This document shows positions 18,604-26,544 of a DNA stretch of 64,000 bases, one piece after another (the first letter of the stretch is position 1; each line of letters opens with the position of its first letter). This stretch comes from Agrobacterium vitis (lineage in GTDB: Bacteria; Pseudomonadota; Alphaproteobacteria; Rhizobiales; Rhizobiaceae). The translations under genes were made by a program, and so were the position numbers. A model generated the notes under the pieces. It was given only the letters and a program-made list of their open reading frames with translations. It had not been told where the DNA came from and searched no databases. The stretch spans positions 727,001 through 791,000 of the forward strand of contig NZ_JACXXJ020000003.1 in assembly GCF_014926405.1 (NCBI RefSeq), given 5' to 3'.

Positions 18604-20637
18604 ATGCGCCAATCATTAAACGACGACCAGGCCGAGCAGCGGGAGAGACGGCGCCTTGAGGCGCTCAGGGCCTATGACGTGCTTGACACGCCGCGCGAAA
18701 AGGATTTTGACGATATTGCCGCCCTCGCCTCGCGGATCTGCGCGACGCCGATCGCCGTCGTCAATCTGATCGATGACAGCAGGCAATTCTTCAAGGCGGA
18801 AGTCGGTCTTGGCGTGCGCGAGACACCGTTCGACAGTTCCTTCTGCGCCAAGGCTATCCTGGAAGACGATTTCCTGATGATACCGGATGCAAGTCAAGAC
18901 AGCCGGTTCAATCGCAATCCGCTGGTCACCGGCGAACCCCATCTGCGGTTTTACGCAGGAGCCGTCCTGAAAACCGCTGATAATCTCCCCATCGGCACCG
19001 TCTGCGTGCTGGGTTTCGAACCCAAGCAACTGGATGAGCTTCAACAGGACACATTGAAGGTTCTGGCTCGACAGGTGATGGTACAGCTGGAATTACGCAA
19101 GGCGCTGAAGGAAAAAGCGCGTGAGGCGGAGGTACAGCGCCGATTGAGCGAGCGCAGGCTGGCGCGCGTCACGGCCATGGAACAACAGGACGAACGCTCG
19201 CGAAGCGCTCAAGCCGCCGGGCGGGTTGGCACGTTCGAATTGGACATCGCCACCAATACCATGACAGTTTCCAGCGAATTCTGTCGGGTCTTCGGCATTC
19301 CGGTGCAGGCGTCCTATCCCGCTTCGGAGATTGAGGCTCTGGTGCATGAGGACGATCGTGGCCTGCGTTCGAACCCGGTTACCCGGCGAGAAGGGTCTGC
19401 CAGTCCTGACGTGGATTATCGGATCATCCGCGCCGACGATGACGAGTTGCGCTGGATTTCGCGGCGGGCGCGCTTCGTTCACAACGAGGCAGGCGAGATC
19501 ACCCGCATGGTCGGCGTGGTCTTCGACACCACTGATGCCAAGCTGAAAGAAGCGAAAAAGGCCGCACTGTTAAAGCTTGGGGACGAACTTCGCGCCGCCA
19601 GCACCGTGGAAGAAATCACCCGGAGCGCCGCCGCTATCCTGTCGGACGGTCTCGGCGTTGCCCGGGCGGGCTACGCCGTGTTGGACAGGACGGACAATAG
19701 CTTTGCCGTCGCCTTCGACTGGACATCCCCTGGCACGGTCTCGCTGGCGGGGCGCCATTCTCTCCAAAGGTTTTCAGAAACGATTGAGCACCTGTGCAAG
19801 GGAGAGACATTGTCGATCCCCAACATCGCCTCAAGCAAACGGCTGACCACAGAAAAGGACGTCTATGCCTCCATCGGCGTTTCGTCGCTGATCAAGGTAC
19901 CGATCCTCAAAGGCGGAAACCTGGTCGGCATTCTTTTCGCCCATGACGACAAACCCCGCACATGGAACCAGGATGAACTGGACTTTACGCGCGGTATCGC
20001 CGACCGAACCTATGCAGCCCTTGCCAAGGTTCAGGCCGAGGAAGAACAGGAACTTCTCAACCACGAACTGAGCCACCGGCTGAAAAATACGCTGGCCATG
20101 GTCCAGGCCATTGCCGGGCAGACATTGAAGGACGTCTCGGAAAAGGAAGCCGTCAACGCCTTCCTGGCCCGTCTGCATGCCCTGGGCGCCGCCCATGACG
20201 TTCTTCTGCGGCAAAACTGGTCGGCGGCAAAAATGCGCGATGTAATCGAGAAAGTGCTGGCCTTGCATGCCGACGGCGACCGTATTTACGTGGATGGTCC
20301 CGATCTGGCGCTTGGCCCGAAGGCCGGTCTCTCACTATCGTTGCTACTGCACGAACTGGCGACCAATGCCCTCAAATACGGTGCGCTTTCCAACAATAGC
20401 GGTCGGGTCTCCGTCAAATGGTGGATCGCCGACAACGATGCCATTCCGACCCTATCGATGACATGGACGGAAAGCGGTGGACCAACCGTGAGCGAACCAA
20501 CTCGCAAGGGCTTTGGCTCACGCCTGATCCGCATGGGACTGGCTGGAACAGGCAATGCCCATAAGGATTATCGCCCGTCCGGCCTGACGGCAACGTTCCA
20601 TGCACCGCTCACCACAATCCAGGAAACCGGAGACTAG
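18604..20637 (+). CDS. GAF-PAS-GAF sensor kinase of the HWE family
   Basis: A 677-residue soluble sensor kinase. The first GAF domain (25-165) has the redox/two-component-type stretch LEALRAYDVLDTPREKDFDD and FDSSFCAKAI. A PAS domain follows (205-310, RVGTFELDIATNTMTVSSEF), then a second GAF (325-475) and an HWE kinase core with HELSHRLKNTLAMVQAIAGQTL and LLLHELATNALKYGALS. HWE kinases commonly feed the PhyR general stress pathway in alphaproteobacteria. The start at 18604 is chosen because the domain begins 12 residues later; earlier in-frame codons encode unlikely sequence. It is divergent from lovK, and no regulator gene is adjacent. Confidence 0.92.
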   Translation: MRQSLNDDQAEQRERRRLEALRAYDVLDTPREKDFDDIAALASRICATPIAVVNLIDDSRQFFKAEVGLGVRETPFDSSFCAKAILEDDFLMIPDASQDSRFNRNPLVTGEPHLRFYAGAVLKTADNLPIGTVCVLGFEPKQLDELQQDTLKVLARQVMVQLELRKALKEKAREAEVQRRLSERRLARVTAMEQQDERSRSAQAAGRVGTFELDIATNTMTVSSEFCRVFGIPVQASYPASEIEALVHEDDRGLRSNPVTRREGSASPDVDYRIIRADDDELRWISRRARFVHNEAGEITRMVGVVFDTTDAKLKEAKKAALLKLGDELRAASTVEEITRSAAAILSDGLGVARAGYAVLDRTDNSFAVAFDWTSPGTVSLAGRHSLQRFSETIEHLCKGETLSIPNIASSKRLTTEKDVYASIGVSSLIKVPILKGGNLVGILFAHDDKPRTWNQDELDFTRGIADRTYAALAKVQAEEEQELLNHELSHRLKNTLAMVQAIAGQTLKDVSEKEAVNAFLARLHALGAAHDVLLRQNWSAAKMRDVIEKVLALHADGDRIYVDGPDLALGPKAGLSLSLLLHELATNALKYGALSNNSGRVSVKWWIADNDAIPTLSMTWTESGGPTVSEPTRKGFGSRLIRMGLAGTGNAHKDYRPSGLTATFHAPLTTIQETGD

Positions 20638-20757
20638 AGTTTGTCAGGTTCAGATTGAACCCGAGAGGCTCTTGCTTTCGTTTGCCTTTTCAGCGGAAGC
20701 GGAACAGATTCCCAGGCATCCCAATCCCCAAGACGCTGACAGCATCCAGTCATTCTA

Positions 20758-23019
20758 TCAGCCATGCGGTTCGCCGGGATCATTGGCGCGGATATCGGCC
20801 AAGGCCTTGAGAGCGGATGTATTGCCGACATCTGATAGTGTCTGGAAGATCTGGCGCGCCTCGCCGACATAGCCGAGTTTCTGATAGGCATAGCCCCGCA
20901 GCAAAAGCAGATCCTGCGGTTCCGGCATCAGGCGCGCGCGCTGGTCGAGCGCAATCAGCGCCTCACGGGCTCGGCCAAGCTGGAAGGCGCCAACAGCGCG
21001 ATCAGCCAGAATTGCCAATTGCAGCTCACGCGCCCGCTCCTTGCCAAGCGGCACGGACGCGGCGGCAGCGGCGGCTTTATCGGTTAGCTTCAACCGCAGC
21101 AGCGCCAGGCTCTTGCCATAGGCGGCATCCTGGCGAAGCGGCAGGTCGCCGCCGCTGAATGCCCTGTCGAACGCCTCGACCGCCTCCATCGGACGCTTGA
21201 GATCCATCAGGCACCAGCCGCGCATCAAAGCCTCTGACGGCGACAATTGCCCGGCAGGAAGGGTTGATGAGCAGCCAGAACGCCTGGTTCCGGTTTCTTG
21301 CTGCAAGACAACCATGGTCGGTCTTGAGCGTGTCTGGCTGACTGCCCCGGACGGGGAACTCCCCATCTCGGCACCAGCCGATCGGTCGGCAGACCGCACC
21401 GCTTGTTTTTCCGCAAGCCGGTCTCTGGAAGGTCTGGTTTCGCCGACTGCGGCGATCCGGTCGGACTGGCCAGCCCATTTGGCCTTGATCTGCGCCACGC
21501 CGGTCTTGTCGCCCAAAGTGTCAAGGGACAGGGCCAGCCCGTAGGCCGCAGGTTCATAGGTGGCATCCCAGGACAAAACCAGCCGAAACCAGTCCGCCGC
21601 CGTCGACATCTGTTGCAGCGCGCGCGCATACCAGCCGAACTGCTCGGCTGCCGCCGCATTGCGGGCTGCGATGACGACAGGCGCCATACGGGACAGCACG
21701 CCATTGTCGATGACCTTTGGCGGGTCCTGCGACAGCAATGCGGCAACCGCCGAAAGATAGACAGCCCTCGCCTGCTGATCGGTGCCGTAAAAGCGGAACA
21801 TGGTCTTTTCCGCTTCGCCCGGTGTGCCAAGCGCCACCTGCGTCAGGGCCAACCCTTGAGCCGCCGAGGCATTTGGCTCTTTTGCGTAGGAACGGTCAAA
21901 CCACTCCTTCGCGGTGGCCATGTCGTTGCGGCGGTAATGATACCAGCCGAGCAGCAGGGCATCGCTGGCTTTTCCTTCGCGTTCGGCAGCCTTTTCCAAC
22001 CGCTCCAGCTCAACGCCCTGCACGGCAATCCCGGCATCCTGTCCGGCGCGCGCCACGATCTGGCGGGCAATATCGTCACGAATGCCGTCGAATTCCGGTT
22101 GCCCGTCAGCACTGGGCTGTTCGAGCTTCAACAAATCTTCGAGCAGAGCGGGCTGCAACAGAGTGCTTGCCTTCTGCATGGATGCCAGCCGCAATTGTGG
22201 GGTCCGGCAGGTTTTCAGCACATAGGTATAGACATCGCGGGCGCGTTCCGGCTTGCTCGTCCTGGCGAAAGCCTCGGCAACACGCCATAAAACATCGACC
22301 TCCGTACAGGTCAGCAGTTCCGGCGCCCCTGACGCCAGTGAGATAACACTGTCATAACGCTTGTCATCGGATGCCTTGACCAGGCTTTGGCGGGTTTCGG
22401 CAAGCCTCAGACTTCCCAGCAATTCCTCCGGTGGCATCCAACCGGGTTCACTCTGCTGGCGCCCGGCAATGGCTTTGCGCACCTCATCATAACGCCCGTC
22501 TGCATAGGTCTGCCAGAGGGACTGGACGAAACTATCGACCCCGGTTGCGATGGACATCGGATTTTCCGGCGGCTGCCAGCCGGGATAAAGCATGCGCAGG
22601 CGAGAAATCTCAGCCTGCAACCGAACCGTATCACCACGGGCGGCAAAATAACGCAACGCGCTTTCATCAACCGATGGGCGGCTGGTTTCTCCAGACCCTC
22701 GACCCTCGGCAGGCTTTACCGGTGCGGCAGACTGTTCCCCGGCAACAGGGACAAGCGGCAAACTGGCTCGGGTGGGCGCTGACTGGTCGGGCGTGCCTGC
22801 CTCTGCCAGCAGTTGCACCGGCATGGCCCGGGGTGCTGGCAGGCGCTCGGACTTTCCAGACTGAACCTGCTCGCCAGCCTCCTCGCCCTCACGGACATCC
22901 TGGCCGGAGGCCTGCGAATTTTTCGAAACCGTCGCGAGATCCTCATGACCCGGAAGAACGCCCACGGCACCCACGGCTCCGGCCGCAATCGCTATAAGCG
23001 CTATGAGTGATGTACGCAT
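20758..23019 (-). CDS. Exported TPR-repeat protein, probably the BcsK-like partner of cellulose synthesis
   Basis: A 753-residue protein. A signal segment (SLIALIAIAAGAVGAVGVL) is followed by a low-complexity linker to about residue 110. Repeated TPR-like helical pairs cover the rest (for example LLLGWYHYRRNDMATAKEWFDRSY and LMRGWCLMDLKRPMEAVEAFDRAF). An inserted disordered segment near 545-600 interrupts the solenoid. It lacks the C-terminal porin barrel of BcsC. Lying head-to-head with bcsN-bcsA-bcsB, it is likely a periplasmic scaffold for cellulose export. BcsK identity is inferred from position and repeats, not proven. Confidence 0.8.
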   Translation of the reverse strand: MRTSLIALIAIAAGAVGAVGVLPGHEDLATVSKNSQASGQDVREGEEAGEQVQSGKSERLPAPRAMPVQLLAEAGTPDQSAPTRASLPLVPVAGEQSAAPVKPAEGRGSGETSRPSVDESALRYFAARGDTVRLQAEISRLRMLYPGWQPPENPMSIATGVDSFVQSLWQTYADGRYDEVRKAIAGRQQSEPGWMPPEELLGSLRLAETRQSLVKASDDKRYDSVISLASGAPELLTCTEVDVLWRVAEAFARTSKPERARDVYTYVLKTCRTPQLRLASMQKASTLLQPALLEDLLKLEQPSADGQPEFDGIRDDIARQIVARAGQDAGIAVQGVELERLEKAAEREGKASDALLLGWYHYRRNDMATAKEWFDRSYAKEPNASAAQGLALTQVALGTPGEAEKTMFRFYGTDQQARAVYLSAVAALLSQDPPKVIDNGVLSRMAPVVIAARNAAAAEQFGWYARALQQMSTAADWFRLVLSWDATYEPAAYGLALSLDTLGDKTGVAQIKAKWAGQSDRIAAVGETRPSRDRLAEKQAVRSADRSAGAEMGSSPSGAVSQTRSRPTMVVLQQETGTRRSGCSSTLPAGQLSPSEALMRGWCLMDLKRPMEAVEAFDRAFSGGDLPLRQDAAYGKSLALLRLKLTDKAAAAAASVPLGKERARELQLAILADRAVGAFQLGRAREALIALDQRARLMPEPQDLLLLRGYAYQKLGYVGEARQIFQTLSDVGNTSALKALADIRANDPGEPHG

Positions 23020-23182
23020 GAGAACTCCGTCCGCATTATCGGCCGAAATGCAAAGCCAATAAGATCTGACTTTTAACTGTTAGGGTAAAGAAATGGTTTA
23101 TTTTGATCGGATCGGGAGGGAAGTCTTGCACTTTGAAAGGTTTTAAATTTCGTCAGTGCAATTTCTGGCGTAAGACGAGTCT

Positions 23183-24253
23183 ATGATTCTAGACCGACCG
23201 ATTCTAGCGGGACTGGTGCGGGGCACACTCTGCTCGCCCGCTCTTATTCTTGTGGCCCTTTTGTCCGCCTGTGCCGGCAATCCGGTGCGGCTGAACGACG
23301 AAACGCGGGCGCTCTCCGCAGACCAGGCCATGCTTTTACCACCGCCGGGCGACTTTTCCATCGTCGGCGTCACGCAAAAGCGCTTCAGCAATGCGGTGCA
23401 GCAGGAAATTGCCCTGTCGACCAATTCGACGGTTCCGGGACAAAATGTCGTGCAGGTGCGGTTTTACGGAACGGAAAATCCCAATCGCTACGGCGATAAT
23501 GCCCTCTCCTCGGCCTCATTGACCGACGCCCGGATCAATTCGGAAATGCGCGGCACCCTGCCGGGCATCGCCATGACCCGAGCGCCTTACGTGGTGCAGA
23601 ATGATTTTGGGCCGTTCGGCTATGCGGTAGGCCGCTCCAGCGGCAACGACCTCTGCCTTTATGCCTGGCAGCAATTGCGCGCCCGGCAGGGCCAGCGTGG
23701 CCCCTTCGTCGATGGCGGAACCGTTCAGATCCGCATGCGCCTTTGCGACAGGTTGGCAAGCGAACAGCAGCTTCTATCGCTGATGTATGGATTTACCCTT
23801 GCTGGCACCGTCGACAGCCCTGGCTGGAACCCTTACGGCGGCCCTCCCCCGCTCGACGCCCGCCTGGGCGGTAGAAGCGCACCGATCTATCCTCCGGCAA
23901 CGCCCATTCTGCCGGTCCCTGCAGCCTCAGCTGTCACTCAGTCTCAATATCCGACCGAGCGTCGCGCGCCGCGTCCGGCCCAGACAAACGCGGCGACATC
24001 ACAGTCTGCCGCTCCTGGTTCGGTGACACCTAATCCCCGGCCATTGCCGGCGGGTGCGCAAAATACGATCGTTCCGTCACCCGGCCAGATCAGTGGCGCT
24101 CATGGAGCAGTGCCTTCGCCCGCTCGATCGGGCGCGACAAGCCCGTCGCCATCCTCACAGACCACAAAACCGGGTTCTGTCGTCCCATCGCCTGCATGCC
24201 TTGGTGCGACCTCGGCCCAATCTGGGGCAACCCAAGCTGGACAATGCCCATGA
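23183..24253 (+). CDS. bcsN: Cellulose biosynthesis lipoprotein BcsN
   Basis: A 356-residue lipoprotein. The lipobox LLSAC at residues 27-31 follows a hydrophobic signal. The conserved body runs to about residue 215 (FSIVGVTQKRFSNAVQQEIAL, LCLYAWQQLRA). The last 140 residues are Pro, Ser, Gly and Ala-rich and repeat PSP/SGATS units, probably a disordered periplasmic tail. BcsN marks the cellulose operon type found in Agrobacterium and relatives. It is the first gene of the plus-strand bcs operon, 163 bp from the divergent TPR gene. Its role in the complex is not established. Confidence 0.85.
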   Translation: MILDRPILAGLVRGTLCSPALILVALLSACAGNPVRLNDETRALSADQAMLLPPPGDFSIVGVTQKRFSNAVQQEIALSTNSTVPGQNVVQVRFYGTENPNRYGDNALSSASLTDARINSEMRGTLPGIAMTRAPYVVQNDFGPFGYAVGRSSGNDLCLYAWQQLRARQGQRGPFVDGGTVQIRMRLCDRLASEQQLLSLMYGFTLAGTVDSPGWNPYGGPPPLDARLGGRSAPIYPPATPILPVPAASAVTQSQYPTERRAPRPAQTNAATSQSAAPGSVTPNPRPLPAGAQNTIVPSPGQISGAHGAVPSPARSGATSPSPSSQTTKPGSVVPSPACLGATSAQSGATQAGQCP

Positions 24254-24351
24254 GCTGGATGGCGCCCATGAGCCTGGTGGCCATAAGCGAAAAATCCGCT
24301 GCGTCGCGTTGGCCGCAATACGTCCCCTTTGACCGGGATTTCGAGGATTAG
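24250..24351 (+). CDS. Possible 33-residue coupling ORF between bcsN and bcsA
   Basis: The ATG overlaps the bcsN stop as ATGA. The ORF (MSWMAPMSLVAISEKSAASR...) stops three bases before the bcsA ATG, so it fills the gap exactly. It contains the bcsA ribosome-binding site (GAGGA). It resembles no family I know. It may be a real small protein, a device for translational coupling, or chance. Confidence 0.3.
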   Translation: MSWMAPMSLVAISEKSAASRWPQYVPFDRDFED

Positions 24352-24354
24352 ACA

Positions 24355-26544
24355 ATGGTGTTTTTGGTCCGCTTCCTGCTCTGGCTGATCTGCGCGGCGG
24401 CGATGCTGGCTCTGACATTTTTGCCCATCGACACCCGGACACAGCTGGTGACAACATTCATCATTCTGATCATCGTTTCGGTGATGAGAATGATGCGGAT
24501 CGAAGGCCGCGGCCGCATTGTTTTTCTGTCGCTCTCGACGGCCATTGTGCTGCGTTATGTCTATTGGCGCACCAGCAGTACCTTGCCGCCGGTCAACCAG
24601 CTTGAAAATTTCATCCCCGGCCTGCTTGTCTATCTGGCCGAGATGTACAGCGTCCTGATGCTGTTTCTCAGCCTGTTCGTGGTGTCCATGCCACTGCCGC
24701 CACGCAAGCCTTTTCGCACGCTTGCCGCTGAAGAACTGCCAATCGTCGACATCTTCGTGCCAAGCTATAACGAAGACGAAGCCTTGCTGGCCAATACGCT
24801 GGCTGCGGCCCGCAATCTCGATTATCCAGCCGACAAATTCACTGTTTGGCTGCTGGACGATGGCTCAACGGAGCAGAAGCGCCAGTCCACCGACCTGCTG
24901 GCGGCAAAATTCGCCGAACAACGTCATCAGGCGCTCCAGGCGCTCTGTAGCCAGCTTGGCGTGCGCTATCTAACGCGCGAGCGCAACGAACATGCAAAGG
25001 CTGGCAATCTCAACAACGGTCTCGATCACTCCAGTGGAGAGCTGGTCGCCGTCTTCGACGCAGATCACGCTCCGGCCCGCAGCTTTCTCAAGGAAACCGT
25101 CGGCTATTTCGGGGAAGACCCGCGTCTTTTCCTGGTCCAGACACCGCATTTCTTCATCAACCCTGATCCGGTTGAGCGGAACCTCAATACATTCAACAAG
25201 ATGCCGAGCGAGAACGAAATGTTCTACGGCATTATCCAGCGCGGCCTCGACAAATGGAACGCGGCCTTTTTCTGCGGATCGGCTGCCGTTCTGCGCCGCG
25301 AAGCCCTGCTTGAAACCAAAGGCTTCAGCGGCCTTTCCATCACCGAGGATTGCGAAACCGCGCTTGAACTGCATTCGCGCGGCTGGAACAGCATTTTTGT
25401 CGATATGCCGCTAATCGCTGGCCTGCAACCGGCCACCTTTGCCAGTTTCATCGGCCAGCGCAGCCGCTGGGCGCAGGGCATGATGCAGATCATGCTGTTC
25501 CGTTTTCCACCACTCAAGCGCGGGCTGACCCTGCCGCAGCGGCTCTGCTACATGTCATCGACGATGTTCTGGCTGTTTCCTTTTCCCCGGGCAATCTTCC
25601 TGATGGCGCCGCTGTTCTACCTGTTTTTCGATCTGCAGATTTTCATGGGCTCGGGTGGTGAGTTCATGGCCTACACCCTGTCCTACATGCTCGTGAACCT
25701 GATGGTTCAGAACTACCTCTATGGTTCTTTCCGCTGGCCATGGATTTCGGAGCTTTACGAATATGTGCAATCGATACATCTGCTGCCGGCTATCCTCTCT
25801 GTGATGTGGGACCCACGGCGACCGACCTTCAAGGTCACCGCCAAGGATGAAAGCGTGACGGAAAGCCGCCTGTCGGAAATCAGCCGGCCGTTTTTCCTGA
25901 TTTTCTTCATCCTGCTGCTTGCCTTTGCAGTGACTGTCTACAGGCTCTACAGCGATCCCTATCGGTTTGACGTGACACTGGTGGTCGGTGGCTGGAACCT
26001 GGTCAATCTGATCATGGCCGGATGCGCACTGGGCGTCGTCTCGGAGCGGGGAGAGCGACAGTCGTCGCGTCGTGTGCAGGTCAGCCGGCGCTGCGAGTTT
26101 TCCGTGGGTGGAAAAACCTATCCGGCAATGATCGATGATGTGTCGGTCAACGGTGCCAGCCTGCAAATTTTTACCCGTGACCGCGAAATCTTCAAGCGGG
26201 ACACTTTGGCCGCCGTGACGTTTCAACCGCATGGTACAAACCAATGGGCCGAACTGCCTGTCAATATCCGTCATTTTCAATTTAATGGTGACATCGTCTC
26301 AATCGGCTGCCGCTATCTCCCGGAAACCGTGCGCCATCATGAATTCATCGCTGATCTGATCTTTGCCAATGCCCAGCAGTGGAGCCTGTTTCAACAGTCG
26401 CGGCGTCGCAATCCTGGCCTTTTAGGAGGAGCCTGGATGTTCCTGCGCCTGTCTCTCACACAGACACTGCGTGGCCTGCATTATCTGCTCCTGCTGCTTT
26501 CTTCGAAAGCCAAAAACGACGCAAAGCAGGAGGGCGAACATTGA
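24355..26544 (+). CDS. bcsA: Cellulose synthase catalytic subunit with c-di-GMP-binding PilZ domain
   Basis: A 729-residue inner-membrane GT2 glycosyltransferase that polymerises UDP-glucose and threads the glucan through its own channel. N-terminal TM helices lie at about 4-100. The GT2 motifs are LLDDGST, the DxD FDADHAP, the catalytic-base SITEDCETA and QRSRWAQG (QxxRW). Four more TM helices precede the PilZ domain, which has RQSSR (RxxxR, about residue 569) and DVSVNG (DxSxxG) for binding c-di-GMP. It is slightly shorter than enterobacterial BcsA. Its end overlaps bcsB. All catalytic and c-di-GMP residues are present, so it should be active. Confidence 0.97.
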   Translation: MVFLVRFLLWLICAAAMLALTFLPIDTRTQLVTTFIILIIVSVMRMMRIEGRGRIVFLSLSTAIVLRYVYWRTSSTLPPVNQLENFIPGLLVYLAEMYSVLMLFLSLFVVSMPLPPRKPFRTLAAEELPIVDIFVPSYNEDEALLANTLAAARNLDYPADKFTVWLLDDGSTEQKRQSTDLLAAKFAEQRHQALQALCSQLGVRYLTRERNEHAKAGNLNNGLDHSSGELVAVFDADHAPARSFLKETVGYFGEDPRLFLVQTPHFFINPDPVERNLNTFNKMPSENEMFYGIIQRGLDKWNAAFFCGSAAVLRREALLETKGFSGLSITEDCETALELHSRGWNSIFVDMPLIAGLQPATFASFIGQRSRWAQGMMQIMLFRFPPLKRGLTLPQRLCYMSSTMFWLFPFPRAIFLMAPLFYLFFDLQIFMGSGGEFMAYTLSYMLVNLMVQNYLYGSFRWPWISELYEYVQSIHLLPAILSVMWDPRRPTFKVTAKDESVTESRLSEISRPFFLIFFILLLAFAVTVYRLYSDPYRFDVTLVVGGWNLVNLIMAGCALGVVSERGERQSSRRVQVSRRCEFSVGGKTYPAMIDDVSVNGASLQIFTRDREIFKRDTLAAVTFQPHGTNQWAELPVNIRHFQFNGDIVSIGCRYLPETVRHHEFIADLIFANAQQWSLFQQSRRRNPGLLGGAWMFLRLSLTQTLRGLHYLLLLLSSKAKNDAKQEGEH

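Noticed and set aside
20648..20662. Hairpin GGTTCA-GAT-TGAACC after the HWE kinase gene
   Set aside because: The stem is only 6 bp and no T-run follows; too weak to list as a terminator.
24100..24354. Suspected frameshift in the repetitive 3' part of bcsN
   Set aside because: Several frames stay open because of the repeats, but the annotated frame keeps the Pro/Ser/Gly composition to its stop. No better continuation is seen.
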